A DNA stretch of 40,219 nt. Origin: an uncultured Prevotellaceae bacterium. Its GTDB lineage: Bacteria; Bacteroidota; Bacteroidia; Bacteroidales; Bacteroidaceae. The stretch covers positions 1 through 40,219 of the forward strand of contig CACXFT010000023.1 in the NCBI GenBank assembly GCA_902767045.1, written 5' to 3'. The position numbers were made by a program, and so were the translations under genes. Below the pieces are notes generated by a model. It was given only the letters and a program-made list of their open reading frames with translations, had not been told where the DNA came from and searched no databases. This document shows, one piece after another, positions 16,002-23,585 of this stretch. How positions within the stretch are numbered: the first letter of the stretch is position 1; every line of letters starts with the position of its first letter.

Positions 16002-17600
16002 ATGAAAAAGACATTATTTTTCGCTGCCGCAGCATTAGCAATGCTCGCCAGCTGCTCACAAAACGATGACCTCTCGGCTCCCGTGGTCGCTGAGAACACC
16101 CAGCCTCAAGCCATTGAGTTTGGCACTTATGTTGGAAAGACCACGGCAACAAGAGCAACTGGTGGCGCAAACGGTCCTATTACATCTGCTCAGGTATTAG
16201 CTCAGAAGAGCGGCTTCGGTGTATTCGGTTATTATACTGTGGACAAGGATTATCTGGGAACTGTTAAGTCCGAAAAAAATCCTCCTGTAGCACTGGTTGC
16301 TGCAGACCTTACCGACAATCAGGCTCCTGCTACGAAACCTAATTTTATGTACAACCAGCAAGTGAGAGGTACAAATGTATCAACTCCTGTTTGGAGCTAT
16401 TCTCCTATCAAGTACTGGCCTAACGGTAACGCCACAGCTGATGACCAGGACAGTGACGCTGGTTCAGATCCTGCTAAAGGTACTGATGGCGGAAAGGTTA
16501 GCTTCTTTGCATACGCTCCTTATTGGGACAAAACGGCAGCAGATGATGGTATCATTGCTATGAGTGGTAACGATTATGCTGGCAACCCGACTGTAACATA
16601 CAAACTGGCAAGTGATGGTACTGCTGTTGACCTGCTTTGGGGTACTGCTGGCACAAATGGCTATAAGGCACAAGATGGTACTGAAGAAAACGCTCCATCG
16701 TATATCGCTAAGACCCCTGCAACACCTGCATGGAGCACTAATCCCTACAAGGTTAATGCCAACCTTACCAAGATGAAGACCGATGGTAAAATCCAGTTCA
16801 ATTTCAAGCATGCTTTGGCAAAAGTCGGTGGTTCAAAAGTTGGTGATGGTGTAGTGAACGGCCTGATGATTGTTGCCGACCTTGACAACAATGGTGCAGA
16901 AAGCGGTGCTGACTTTGAGCCAGGTACTGTTGGTGGAACTGCCACCAAGCTTACAAAGATTACCGTAAGCAGCATCGTTATTTCAAACGACATCGATGAT
17001 GATGGTGATTTCGATGCTACTGACAAAGCTGCAGCTACTGCTAACAAGGGAACTCTTGACTTGGCAACAGGTCAGTGGACTTTGTCTGCAGATGATGCAG
17101 ACAAGACCGCACTCAATCATACTATTGACGCCACTGGTTCTGGAACCCATGCAAAATTGGCTACTGCTATAGCAGAAACAACTGCTCCTGTTTCCGGTAC
17201 GAAGGATGACTTCTTCAAGTGCACAAGCACATGGGCTGGTCAGACAGGTGTTCCTGCTCTTCATCCAATCAATGTGTACAATACAGAAACAAACCCATTC
17301 GTGTTCATCCCTGGAACAACTCCTGTTCTTCGCTTCAAGATTACCTATATCGTAAGAACATACGATGCAAATCTTGAGAATGGTTTCTCAGAGATTACAC
17401 AGACTGTTTCTAAGAAGGTTACATTCTCTGAAGCTGTTAAGATGAACAAGATGTACAACATCCTCATTCACCTCGGTATGACCAGCGTGAAGTTTGACGC
17501 AATTGTTTCCGACTGGGATGTTACAAATACTGATTCCGATAGCGACGGTGCTGCAGATCCTGATCAGCAGGTTTATCTGCCTATCAACGTATCTAACTAA
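16002..17600 (+). CDS. Fimbrillin family (Mfa-like) major or accessory fimbrial subunit
   Basis: The 532-residue protein is a lipoprotein precursor: MKKTLFFAAAALAMLASC with the lipobox Cys at residue 18. In type V pili an arginine-specific protease removes the N-terminal stretch; GKTTATRA at about residues 46-53 is a plausible cleavage site. The two-domain body ends with the strand-rich VSDWDVTNTDSDSDG and QVYLPINVSN. Three Asp-rich loops resemble calcium-binding DxDxDG sites: residues 293-304, 330-341 (DIDDDGDFDATD) and 511-522 (DSDSDGAADPDQ). Base use differs from the neighbours: many GGT, GAT, ACT and AAG codons and lower GC, as expected for a highly expressed or diversifying surface protein. 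A strong terminator follows at 17631. Confidence 0.85.
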   Translation: MKKTLFFAAAALAMLASCSQNDDLSAPVVAENTQPQAIEFGTYVGKTTATRATGGANGPITSAQVLAQKSGFGVFGYYTVDKDYLGTVKSEKNPPVALVAADLTDNQAPATKPNFMYNQQVRGTNVSTPVWSYSPIKYWPNGNATADDQDSDAGSDPAKGTDGGKVSFFAYAPYWDKTAADDGIIAMSGNDYAGNPTVTYKLASDGTAVDLLWGTAGTNGYKAQDGTEENAPSYIAKTPATPAWSTNPYKVNANLTKMKTDGKIQFNFKHALAKVGGSKVGDGVVNGLMIVADLDNNGAESGADFEPGTVGGTATKLTKITVSSIVISNDIDDDGDFDATDKAAATANKGTLDLATGQWTLSADDADKTALNHTIDATGSGTHAKLATAIAETTAPVSGTKDDFFKCTSTWAGQTGVPALHPINVYNTETNPFVFIPGTTPVLRFKITYIVRTYDANLENGFSEITQTVSKKVTFSEAVKMNKMYNILIHLGMTSVKFDAIVSDWDVTNTDSDSDGAADPDQQVYLPINVSN

Positions 17601-17630
17601 TCTCTTAGATTCATTACAAATCTCTATAGA

Positions 17631-17658
17631 AGAGCAGTCCCCGTGGCTGCTCTTTTTT
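17631..17658 (+). terminator. Rho-independent terminator of the fimbrial operon
   Basis: AGAGCAG (17631-17637) pairs with CTGCTCT (17647-17653), with the loop partly pairing, and is followed by a T6 run. It lies 31 nt after the fimbrillin stop. Confidence 0.85.
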
Positions 17659-17670
17659 CGTATCAAAACC

Positions 17671-17702
17671 TTTGGCGGTTTGGGAAAAAGTCTTTATCTT
17701 TG
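17671..17702 (+). promoter_or_regulatory. Promoter of the small membrane peptide operon
   Basis: TTTG at 17671-17674, a 20-nt spacer and TATCTTTG at 17695-17702 match the Bacteroidetes consensus perfectly. The ATG of the next gene begins only 5 nt after the -7 box, so the transcript is predicted to be leaderless or nearly so. Confidence 0.8.
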
Positions 17703-17706
17703 CAAC

Positions 17707-17910
17707 ATGAAAACCGAATTCGGCAAATGGCTGATGGATATAGCCAAATATATGGTTACAGCATTATTGTTATCTACTATATTTGCAGATATGGATAATT
17801 CCATCATTATATATGTTGTAGTAATTCTTTCGGCTATTGTTCTTGGCTTTGGATTATACTGGATAAACGAAGGAGAAAAAGACTATAAGAAGAAAGGGAA
17901 AAAGAAATGA
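17707..17910 (+). CDS. Small membrane protein (DUF6722-like)
   Basis: The 67-residue protein MKTEFGKWLMDIAKYMVTALLL... has two hydrophobic segments (about residues 12-27 and 33-52) and a Lys-rich cytoplasmic tail (KDYKKKGKKK). It resembles the small DUF6722 family of Bacteroidales, a recognition made from memory and without an alignment. The function is unknown. A longer in-frame ATG at 17494 lies inside the fimbrillin gene and before the terminator and promoter, so it was rejected. The stop overlaps the next start (ATGA). Confidence 0.8.
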   Translation: MKTEFGKWLMDIAKYMVTALLLSTIFADMDNSIIIYVVVILSAIVLGFGLYWINEGEKDYKKKGKKK

Positions 17911-17999
17911 ATACAATTATCGTATCACTTTCGGTGTTGCTAATTGCCATCATTGGCACCATCATTCTGAAGTATCAAGATCGGCATGCAGCCAATTAA
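17907..17999 (+). CDS. 30-residue single-span membrane peptide
   Basis: The frame reads MNTIIVSLSVLLIAIIGTII followed by LKYQDRHAAN and a stop. It starts within the stop codon of the preceding gene (ATGA, 4-nt overlap), the classic arrangement for translational coupling. Residues 3-20 form one hydrophobic span, followed by a short polar tail. A terminator lies 14 nt after the stop, so the two peptides make up a complete bicistronic unit. No family is recognised; a role as partner of the 67-residue protein is inference. Confidence 0.7.
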   Translation: MNTIIVSLSVLLIAIIGTIILKYQDRHAAN

Positions 18000-18012
18000 G
18001 TATCTGCACAAA

Positions 18013-18043
18013 GCGGGCACTCCCACCACGGGGTGCCCGTTTT
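18013..18043 (+). terminator. Terminator of the small-peptide operon
   Basis: CGGGCAC (18014-18020) pairs with the GTGCCCG ending at 18039, extended inside by CCC/GGG around the loop ACCAC, and is followed by TTTT. It closes the two-peptide transcript. Confidence 0.75.
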
Positions 18044-18065
18044 GCGTAAATCTCCAGTACAGAGA

Positions 18066-18267
18066 GATGCCGTAGGCATCAGATGAGGGTAGCCAGCCAT
18101 TCCTATGGCTAGAGGAAATGGATCTACCATTCACGGCGTGCCTTTAGGTACGCAACACTGGGGAACAGGCGGAATGTCGTGTACCTAAAGGCACGCCCGA
18201 CTCACACACCGAACGTTCTTCCAGCCATAAGAATGGCTGGCTACCCCTATCTGATGCCTATGGCATC
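18066..18267. repeat. Large nested palindromic element (MITE-like)
   Basis: Outer arms at 18066-18110 and 18223-18267 are imperfect reverse complements over about 45 bp (GATGCC...GGCATC, CAGATGAGGGTAGCCAGCC matched by GGCTGGCTACCCCTATCTG). Inside lie perfect 15-bp arms, CGTGCCTTTAGGTAC (18137-18151) and its complement (18181-18195). No coding frame spans it. Its arms are unlike the 60-bp repeat family. Confidence 0.85.
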
Positions 18268-18288
18268 ATCATAACCATGTAGAGAATA

Positions 18289-18861
18289 ATGCGTAAACTT
18301 AGAACAATAGAAATGAAGCGCCTAACGGTTGAGCAGTTCCGCCAGGCCGAGAAGATGCCGTTGGTGGTGGTGCTCGACGATGTGCGCTCGCTGCACAACG
18401 TGGGCAGTGTGTTCCGCACATGCGATGCCTTTCGCGTGGAGGCCGTCTATCTGTGCGGCATCACGGCCACACCGCCGCATGTGGAAATACACAAAACAGC
18501 ACTGGGCGCTGAAGACTCGGTGGCGTGGCGCTATTTTAAAACTGCCGATGAAGCCATAGCAGAGCTTCACCGGCAGGGATGCTTTGTGTATAGTGTTGAA
18601 CAGGTTGAGGGTTCAAAAAAACTCCATGAGCTTACATTGTCTGAAGCCCATGGAGTTAATGAAAATTCTACGTTGGCAAAGGAGGCTTGCTCACGCTATG
18701 CCGTTGTGTTTGGCAACGAGGTGAAAGGAGTTCACCAGAGTGTGGTGGATGCCTCCGACGGCTGTCTGGAGATTCCCCAGTTTGGCACCAAGCACTCGCT
18801 CAACGTTTCTGTTACCGCCGGCATAGTGGTTTGGGAGTTTGCCAAACGCTGGAAGATGTAG
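18289..18861 (+). CDS. TrmH/SpoU family RNA 2'-O-ribose methyltransferase
   Basis: This SAM-dependent enzyme of the SPOUT fold methylates the 2'-hydroxyl of a tRNA or rRNA nucleotide. The three motifs are visible: motif 1 VVVLDDVRSLHNVGSVFRTCDAF (about residues 25-47), motif 2 YAVVFGNEVKGVH (about 137-149) and motif 3 EIPQFGTKHSLNVSVTAGIVVWEF (about 161-184), which form the trefoil knot. The protein has 190 residues from 18289; the internal ATG at 18313 (MKRLTVEQF) is an equally plausible start. Between motifs 1 and 2 there is a local insert (KLHELTLSEAHGVNENSTL, near 113-131), AT-richer than the rest and containing an inverted repeat. The RNA target cannot be assigned. It ends 12 nt from a convergent gene. 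Confidence 0.9.
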   Translation: MRKLRTIEMKRLTVEQFRQAEKMPLVVVLDDVRSLHNVGSVFRTCDAFRVEAVYLCGITATPPHVEIHKTALGAEDSVAWRYFKTADEAIAELHRQGCFVYSVEQVEGSKKLHELTLSEAHGVNENSTLAKEACSRYAVVFGNEVKGVHQSVVDASDGCLEIPQFGTKHSLNVSVTAGIVVWEFAKRWKM

Positions 18862-18873
18862 CAGCAGGTTTTC

Positions 18874-21800
18874 TTATTTCACCACCTTGCGCCCACCTAT
18901 TATATATATACCGCGCGCGGGCGCGTGGCCGAGCCGTTGTCCTTGCATGTTGTAGACGGGTTCGGCCTGTGTTTCGTTGTCTTCGGCATTCACGCTCACA
19001 ATGCCCAAGGCAATGCGCTCGATGTCGTTCAGTTGCTGACCCAGCACATACGACTCGCGGCCGGGCTGAGAGTTGTTGCCATAGAGGGCATAAGCCTGTC
19101 CGCCGGCAATCATCTTCTCGCCGTGTGTGCGATAGAAGCCCACGCCACGACTGCCGTTGCGGAACTCGTATGCCATGCGCACCGCTGTTGGGTCGGCAAC
19201 CAGCGAGTCGCAATAGAACCCCTTGGCGTATGCGTTGTTAACCGTGGCATACGATGGCTTTGCCGTGGGCACGAAGCGTGGAGCGGGGTTAGCCGAGTTG
19301 AAGATGATGGCGCGGTCGGCAGGCACAATCTTTCCAGGTTCGAGCAGCGTCACCTTGATGGTGTCCACATCGTTTGTTTCCACACGGTTTCCCACTGCCC
19401 ATGCCTTCACGTCGGCAGGAATGATGATGGGGTAGGTGGTGTAGAGCGAGCCCCAGTAGCGTTCGGTGGCGGTTTCACCCGGGTCAACCTCAAATGTCTG
19501 GGCGGTGATGGTCTTCTCGGTGCGCGGGTCGTAGCTCACATGTGGCGGCTGGTTGTAGCCGCAGTTCTGAGTGACGAGCTGGGCACGGTAGGCAAAGTCG
19601 TCCATCAGGTGTGGAAACGTGTAGGGCGTTTCGTAGTTGGTGGCATTGATCACCAGCTGGTAGTTGTTTCCCGACAGTTGCCAGGTAACAATCTCTTCGC
19701 GCCAGTCGCCCCAGAGGTCGCCCATCACACAGGGGTTTCGTTTCGAACCATTGTTTTCGTTGCCATAAACATAGTTGCCGCCGTTCACCTGCATGCGGTT
19801 GAAGCCGCCGTAAGAGGGGTTCCAGGTTTCGAGCACGCCCTTGTCGTAGTAGTCGTCGGCCAGGTTGTCGTTCCAATAGATGCGGTTGTTGAGCGAAGCG
19901 CCTCCGCCGTGGGTGCACTCGGCCAGGATCACGTTGCGTGAGGTGTCGTAGAGTCCGTTGTCGGCACTCGACTGCCAGTAGGCATTCTCGGCCTCGGGGT
20001 CGAAGTGAGCCATAATGCCTCGCCCGGTATCGCTGCCGGCGGTGGCTCGCCAGAGCACTTCGCCCGTGGCGGCATCGCGCAGGTTGGCCCCGTAGGGCTT
20101 ATGTTCCAGTACCATGAAGAACTCCTGACCCGGGCGCGAGGGGATGAAGTCGCCCAAGTGCAAGGCATCGCCATGTTCGAAGCCGGTGCGGTAGAGGGTG
20201 GTGCCATCGGGGTTCAGTGCCCCGGAGCCATAATGAATCTCCTGTCGGCCGTCGCCGGTCACGTCGCCCACGCTAACCCAGTGTGCACCTTCGCCATAAA
20301 CCGACGAATTCATCTGTTTCACCGTGCCGTTGGCATAGGTAACGGTGCCGGCATTGCGTGCCGTGCCGCTGTGCAGCCAGCGCAGGGTGAGGTTGGCACC
20401 GTCCCAGTCGTAGGCACCGATGCGACAACCGCTGTAGTAGCCGCGTGCAAAGATGGCTGAGGGGTTGGCATCCTCGCCGTCGAGCCAGGCGATGCAGGCC
20501 AGGTAGCGTTCCGAGCGGTTCTGCTTGCTGTCGCCCCAGAAGCCGGTCGTCACATCGCCGTATGCTGTGTGATATTTGATGGTTTTCAGTTCGGCACCCG
20601 TTGTACCGTCGAACACGGTGATATATTCCGGCCCTTCCACCTGTTTGCCGTTGCCGCTCTTCCACGAGCGGGTGGGGTCGTCGCCGGGCATAATCACATA
20701 GTTGCCCTCACCGTCAACAGCTCCGGGACCCGTTTTCACCATAAACTCGCCGAAGCCGTCGCCATCGAGGTCCCATGCCACAAATGGTGTGGTGTGGGCC
20801 GAGTTGAACATGCTGTTGCCGGTGTGGAGCATCCACAGGCGTGTGCCGTCGAACTTATAGCAAGCGTAGAAGGCCGGCGAGGTGGTGCCGCTGCTGGCAG
20901 CATCTTTTTCGTTCGATGGTGCCCACTTCAAGACGATGTCGTATTCGCCATCGCCGTCCATGTCGCACAGCGAAGCGTCGTTGGGGGTGTAGGTGGCTCC
21001 GGCCGATGTGGGGTCGGTGGGTGCTCCCCCTTGCAGGGTAACATAGCTCACCTGTCCGTTCCAGGTGGGCTTGCTCACCTCTTGTTCTATTATCTCGCCC
21101 TGTTCGTTGAACACCTCCAGGCGGTAGTAGGCACCGGCTGCTCCGTTGGCATCCAGGAAGTTGGTGCGCCCCATGATGAAGTTGCCGCCGTTCACCTTGG
21201 TGTTTTGTTCGGTGGACGAGTTGCCGCGCCAGAGTTTGAACTTATAGTTTCGCGGGTCTGTTTTGCGGGCACGCCACGAAACCAGGTTCCCCCCGTCTTT
21301 GTGCAGGGCCATCAGTCCGCGGCGCAAAGCCACAGGCTCTCCCTTGGGCTGACGGTTGGTAATGCTGAAGCTCACCGAGAACGAAAATTCGCTATTTCCG
21401 TTCTTGGTGATGCTGACCGTTGCCGTGTTGTTGGCTTCAGAATAGTTGGTGGTGGCAGCAAAGCCTTCGGCGAGGTTTGTCTGCAAGGGAGTTTCGAAGT
21501 TGGTGGGATGTCCGTAGAGTTTGGTGGTGAAGCGGGTGTTCTGTCCGTTCTTCAAGTCTTTCACCAGGTTGTAGAGGTTGAGTGGTGCCGGTTCGTCGGT
21601 GCCGGTCTTGGCGGTGCAAGTGAAGTCGCTGAGGTAGTGACTGGCGGTGAACACCTCTTCGTCCATCACCCCTTCTATAACCACGTTGCGGAACGCCATC
21701 GACTTGGGGTTTTCGTTGTCGGTTCCGTTCAGCTGATAGATGCTGAGCACGAGTGTCATGCCAGCTTCTCCCACCACCAAGTCGGCAATGGAAAACTCGT

Positions 21801-22302
21801 TGTGTGCAAAGCCTTCTTGGTTGGTGGCATCAATCTTGTTGCGCTTGATGTTCACCGGCGCAAGAGCCAGAGCCGTACCTCCCACCGGTTTGAGTGTGGC
21901 GTCAACGCCGCCGCCATCGGTGCCCACGCGGGCGCAGTCGAAGCTCACGCGGGTAACCTTCAAGGTGTGGCCGGCTGCCGGTTTGATGCCGAAGCTGATG
22001 TCGTGGCCGGCAGTAGCCCCATTCACACGCGTTGTGGGTGTGTAGGAAGCGAAGGGCGGTTCGTAGGTTACGGCCGTGTAGCCTTCGGCAGCATTGCTTC
22101 CGGTCAGGGCGGTAACATTGCCAATGTTGCTGCCCTGGGTGTAGGTGGTGGTGAGCAGCGAGGTGTAGGCCTCGTCGCCCGTGGTGGAAACGGCAGCCAG
22201 GTTGCTGATGTTGCCCAGCTCCCATTTCACGCTAACACTCTGTGCCCATGCGCCCAGTGTGACAGTGGCCAGAAGCAAGAGTGAGGTCATGATTTTCTTC
22301 AT
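18874..22302 (-). CDS. Secreted rhamnogalacturonan lyase, PL11 family, multidomain
   Basis: The 1142-residue protein has a signal peptide (to about residue 20, GAWA/QS). The N-terminal 400 residues hold beta-sandwich material (VSFDCARVGTDGGG near 120; SDFTC near 225) not found in minimal PL11 enzymes. From about residue 325 (VALRRGLMALHKDGGNLVSWR) it follows the PL11 pattern: a small sandwich and then an eight-bladed propeller with calcium-type loops DMDGDGEYDIVLKW, DLDGDGFGEFMVKT and DVTGDGRQEIHYG. The enzymes cut the rhamnose-galacturonate backbone of pectin RG-I by beta-elimination. The C-terminus VYNMQGQRLGHAPARGIYIIGG resembles a type A sorting domain of the type IX secretion system. No SusC/SusD genes are adjacent, so it is not in a typical polysaccharide utilisation locus within this window. 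Confidence 0.9.
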   Translation of the reverse strand: MKKIMTSLLLLATVTLGAWAQSVSVKWELGNISNLAAVSTTGDEAYTSLLTTTYTQGSNIGNVTALTGSNAAEGYTAVTYEPPFASYTPTTRVNGATAGHDISFGIKPAAGHTLKVTRVSFDCARVGTDGGGVDATLKPVGGTALALAPVNIKRNKIDATNQEGFAHNEFSIADLVVGEAGMTLVLSIYQLNGTDNENPKSMAFRNVVIEGVMDEEVFTASHYLSDFTCTAKTGTDEPAPLNLYNLVKDLKNGQNTRFTTKLYGHPTNFETPLQTNLAEGFAATTNYSEANNTATVSITKNGNSEFSFSVSFSITNRQPKGEPVALRRGLMALHKDGGNLVSWRARKTDPRNYKFKLWRGNSSTEQNTKVNGGNFIMGRTNFLDANGAAGAYYRLEVFNEQGEIIEQEVSKPTWNGQVSYVTLQGGAPTDPTSAGATYTPNDASLCDMDGDGEYDIVLKWAPSNEKDAASSGTTSPAFYACYKFDGTRLWMLHTGNSMFNSAHTTPFVAWDLDGDGFGEFMVKTGPGAVDGEGNYVIMPGDDPTRSWKSGNGKQVEGPEYITVFDGTTGAELKTIKYHTAYGDVTTGFWGDSKQNRSERYLACIAWLDGEDANPSAIFARGYYSGCRIGAYDWDGANLTLRWLHSGTARNAGTVTYANGTVKQMNSSVYGEGAHWVSVGDVTGDGRQEIHYGSGALNPDGTTLYRTGFEHGDALHLGDFIPSRPGQEFFMVLEHKPYGANLRDAATGEVLWRATAGSDTGRGIMAHFDPEAENAYWQSSADNGLYDTSRNVILAECTHGGGASLNNRIYWNDNLADDYYDKGVLETWNPSYGGFNRMQVNGGNYVYGNENNGSKRNPCVMGDLWGDWREEIVTWQLSGNNYQLVINATNYETPYTFPHLMDDFAYRAQLVTQNCGYNQPPHVSYDPRTEKTITAQTFEVDPGETATERYWGSLYTTYPIIIPADVKAWAVGNRVETNDVDTIKVTLLEPGKIVPADRAIIFNSANPAPRFVPTAKPSYATVNNAYAKGFYCDSLVADPTAVRMAYEFRNGSRGVGFYRTHGEKMIAGGQAYALYGNNSQPGRESYVLGQQLNDIERIALGIVSVNAEDNETQAEPVYNMQGQRLGHAPARGIYIIGGRKVVK

Positions 22303-22355
22303 AGGTTTTTAAGTTTTTGTTTGATAGATGCAACAGTTGTTTCAATTATTATTCG

Positions 22356-22363
22356 TACCTTTG
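22356..22363 (+). promoter_or_regulatory. -7 box of the RNase H gene
   Basis: TACCTTTG fits TAnnTTTG and ends 8 nt before the ATG at 22372, giving a very short leader. It excludes the in-frame upstream ATG at 22321. No clear -33 TTTG is present at 19-21 nt. Confidence 0.5.
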
Positions 22364-22371
22364 CCATCACT

Positions 22372-22833
22372 ATGATACAGAATCCCCCCGACTATCGACG
22401 CGATACGGTGTTGCCTTTGCCCATGGAGGTGAAGGCTGAGGCTTGGGCTGTTGATGCAGCCTGCTCGGGCAATCCCGGCCCGATGGAGTATCAGGCCATC
22501 GACCTGCAGACGGGTGCTGTGGTGTTTCACTTCGGTCCGGTGCACGGAACCAACAACATTGGCGAGTTTCTGGCTATTGTGCATGCACTGGCACTGATGG
22601 AAAAGCGCGGCATCACCGACCGGGTTATCTACAGCGACTCTTACAATGCCATTCTGTGGGTAAAGAAGAAGCAGTGCAAGACCAAGCTTGCCCGCACACC
22701 GCAAACCGAACAGCTCTTTCAGATTATTGCCCGTGCCGAGCACTGGCTGCGCACACATGATGTGCGCACGCCTGTGCTGAAATGGGAAACCAAGCGGTGG
22801 GGCGAGGTGCCGGCCGACTTCGGACGGAAGTGA
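22372..22833 (+). CDS. Ribonuclease H-like protein
   Basis: The product (153 residues) has the RNase HI fold that cleaves RNA in RNA-DNA hybrids. The acidic residues are in place: AVDAACSGNPGPMEY (first Asp, near residue 27), NNIGEFLAIVHAL (Glu, near 63), IYSDSYNAILWVK (Asp, near 85) and the C-terminal WGEVPADFGRK (last Asp). The usual short basic loop is present as KKKQCKTKLART. The start at 22372 is set by the -7 box at 22356. A 23-bp tandem duplication spans the stop codon (22811-22833 and 22834-22856). It is divergent from the PL11 gene and convergent with a secreted-protein gene. Confidence 0.88.
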   Translation: MIQNPPDYRRDTVLPLPMEVKAEAWAVDAACSGNPGPMEYQAIDLQTGAVVFHFGPVHGTNNIGEFLAIVHALALMEKRGITDRVIYSDSYNAILWVKKKQCKTKLARTPQTEQLFQIIARAEHWLRTHDVRTPVLKWETKRWGEVPADFGRK

Positions 22834-22856
22834 CGGCCGACTTCGGGAGGAAGTGA
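22811..22856 (+). repeat. 23-bp tandem duplication across the RNase H stop codon
   Basis: The unit running from CGGCCGACTTCGG to AAGTGA occurs twice in direct succession with two mismatches. The first copy encodes the last residues ADFGRK and the stop; the second lies just outside the gene. Confidence 0.9.
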
Positions 22857-22878
22857 TGGCAGGCTTTCTTTTCCGTGC

Positions 22879-23550
22879 TTATTTCACCAACACTTTGCGC
22901 ACATCGCCGTTGCTCATGCGCAGAATGTTGATGCCCTTTGCGGGTGCACTGAGCAGACTGCCGTCGGTGGCATAGCGCTTGCTCACGGTCAGCTTTTCGT
23001 TGTTGGCAATGCTGCCCACGCTGGCGGGGTCGGCATAAACGAACTTCACCGTTACCGTGGGACCTTCGCCGGTGACGAAGGGCCCGGGCTTCTCGGTGGT
23101 TTGGCCGAATTTTGTTTCTTCCACGATGCTGAAGACGTGAATCTGGTAGGTGGCTGTCCAGGTGGCATATTCGCCAATGGTGGGAAGCCACTCGGTTTCG
23201 ATGCTGGTGTTGTAGTCGGCTTCAACAATTTTCTTCGACGAGTAGGCGGTTTCCTGAAGCATGAGGCAGTCGCCGAAGGCACAAGTCTTCATGGTGGTAC
23301 CTTCGGGCATGTCGTCGAGTGTTTCAAAGATGCCGGCAGCCTGGCGCTCGCCCGAGAGGTTCTTCACCTTCAGGGGAACCACCATCTGTCCCTCGGCATC
23401 GATGGTGTTCACGGTGATGGTGGTGCCGTTGGCAACGGGGTTACCGTCGAGGTCGGTAAACTGGAATCGGTTGTCCACTTCTTGTGCTTGTGCAGCCGTG
23501 GCGACAAGCAGCAGCGAGAGAATGGTGGTGTAGAGTTTCTTCATAAGCAT
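22879..23550 (-). CDS. Small secreted protein with T9SS-like tail (unknown function)
   Basis: The 221-223-residue protein begins MLMKKLYTTILSLLLVATAAQAQ, a clear signal peptide; either ATG (23550 or 23544) may be used. The mature part starts with FTDLDGNPVANGTTITVN and reads like a single beta-sandwich, with a CAFGDC pair (two cysteines four residues apart) near residue 90. The end SAPAKGINILRMSNGDVRKVLVK resembles the last strands of the type IX sorting domain. It is the last gene of the TlpA/DUF6029/Omp28 operon, 35 nt after the Omp28-like gene. The family is not recognised beyond that. A longer frame to 23673 overlaps the upstream gene and was rejected. Confidence 0.75.
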   Translation of the reverse strand: MLMKKLYTTILSLLLVATAAQAQEVDNRFQFTDLDGNPVANGTTITVNTIDAEGQMVVPLKVKNLSGERQAAGIFETLDDMPEGTTMKTCAFGDCLMLQETAYSSKKIVEADYNTSIETEWLPTIGEYATWTATYQIHVFSIVEETKFGQTTEKPGPFVTGEGPTVTVKFVYADPASVGSIANNEKLTVSKRYATDGSLLSAPAKGINILRMSNGDVRKVLVK

Positions 23551-23585
23551 TTTCTTTTTTATTTTTTTCTTGTTTTTTCCTGTTC

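Noticed and set aside
20569-22284. 571-residue frame opposite the PL11 gene
   Set aside because: It lies fully antisense to a well-supported gene, has low-complexity Val/Gly/His-rich sequence, and shows no start signals; it is a shadow of GC-rich codons. The same holds for the long antisense frames at 14882-16099, 33212-34492 and 36590-37828.
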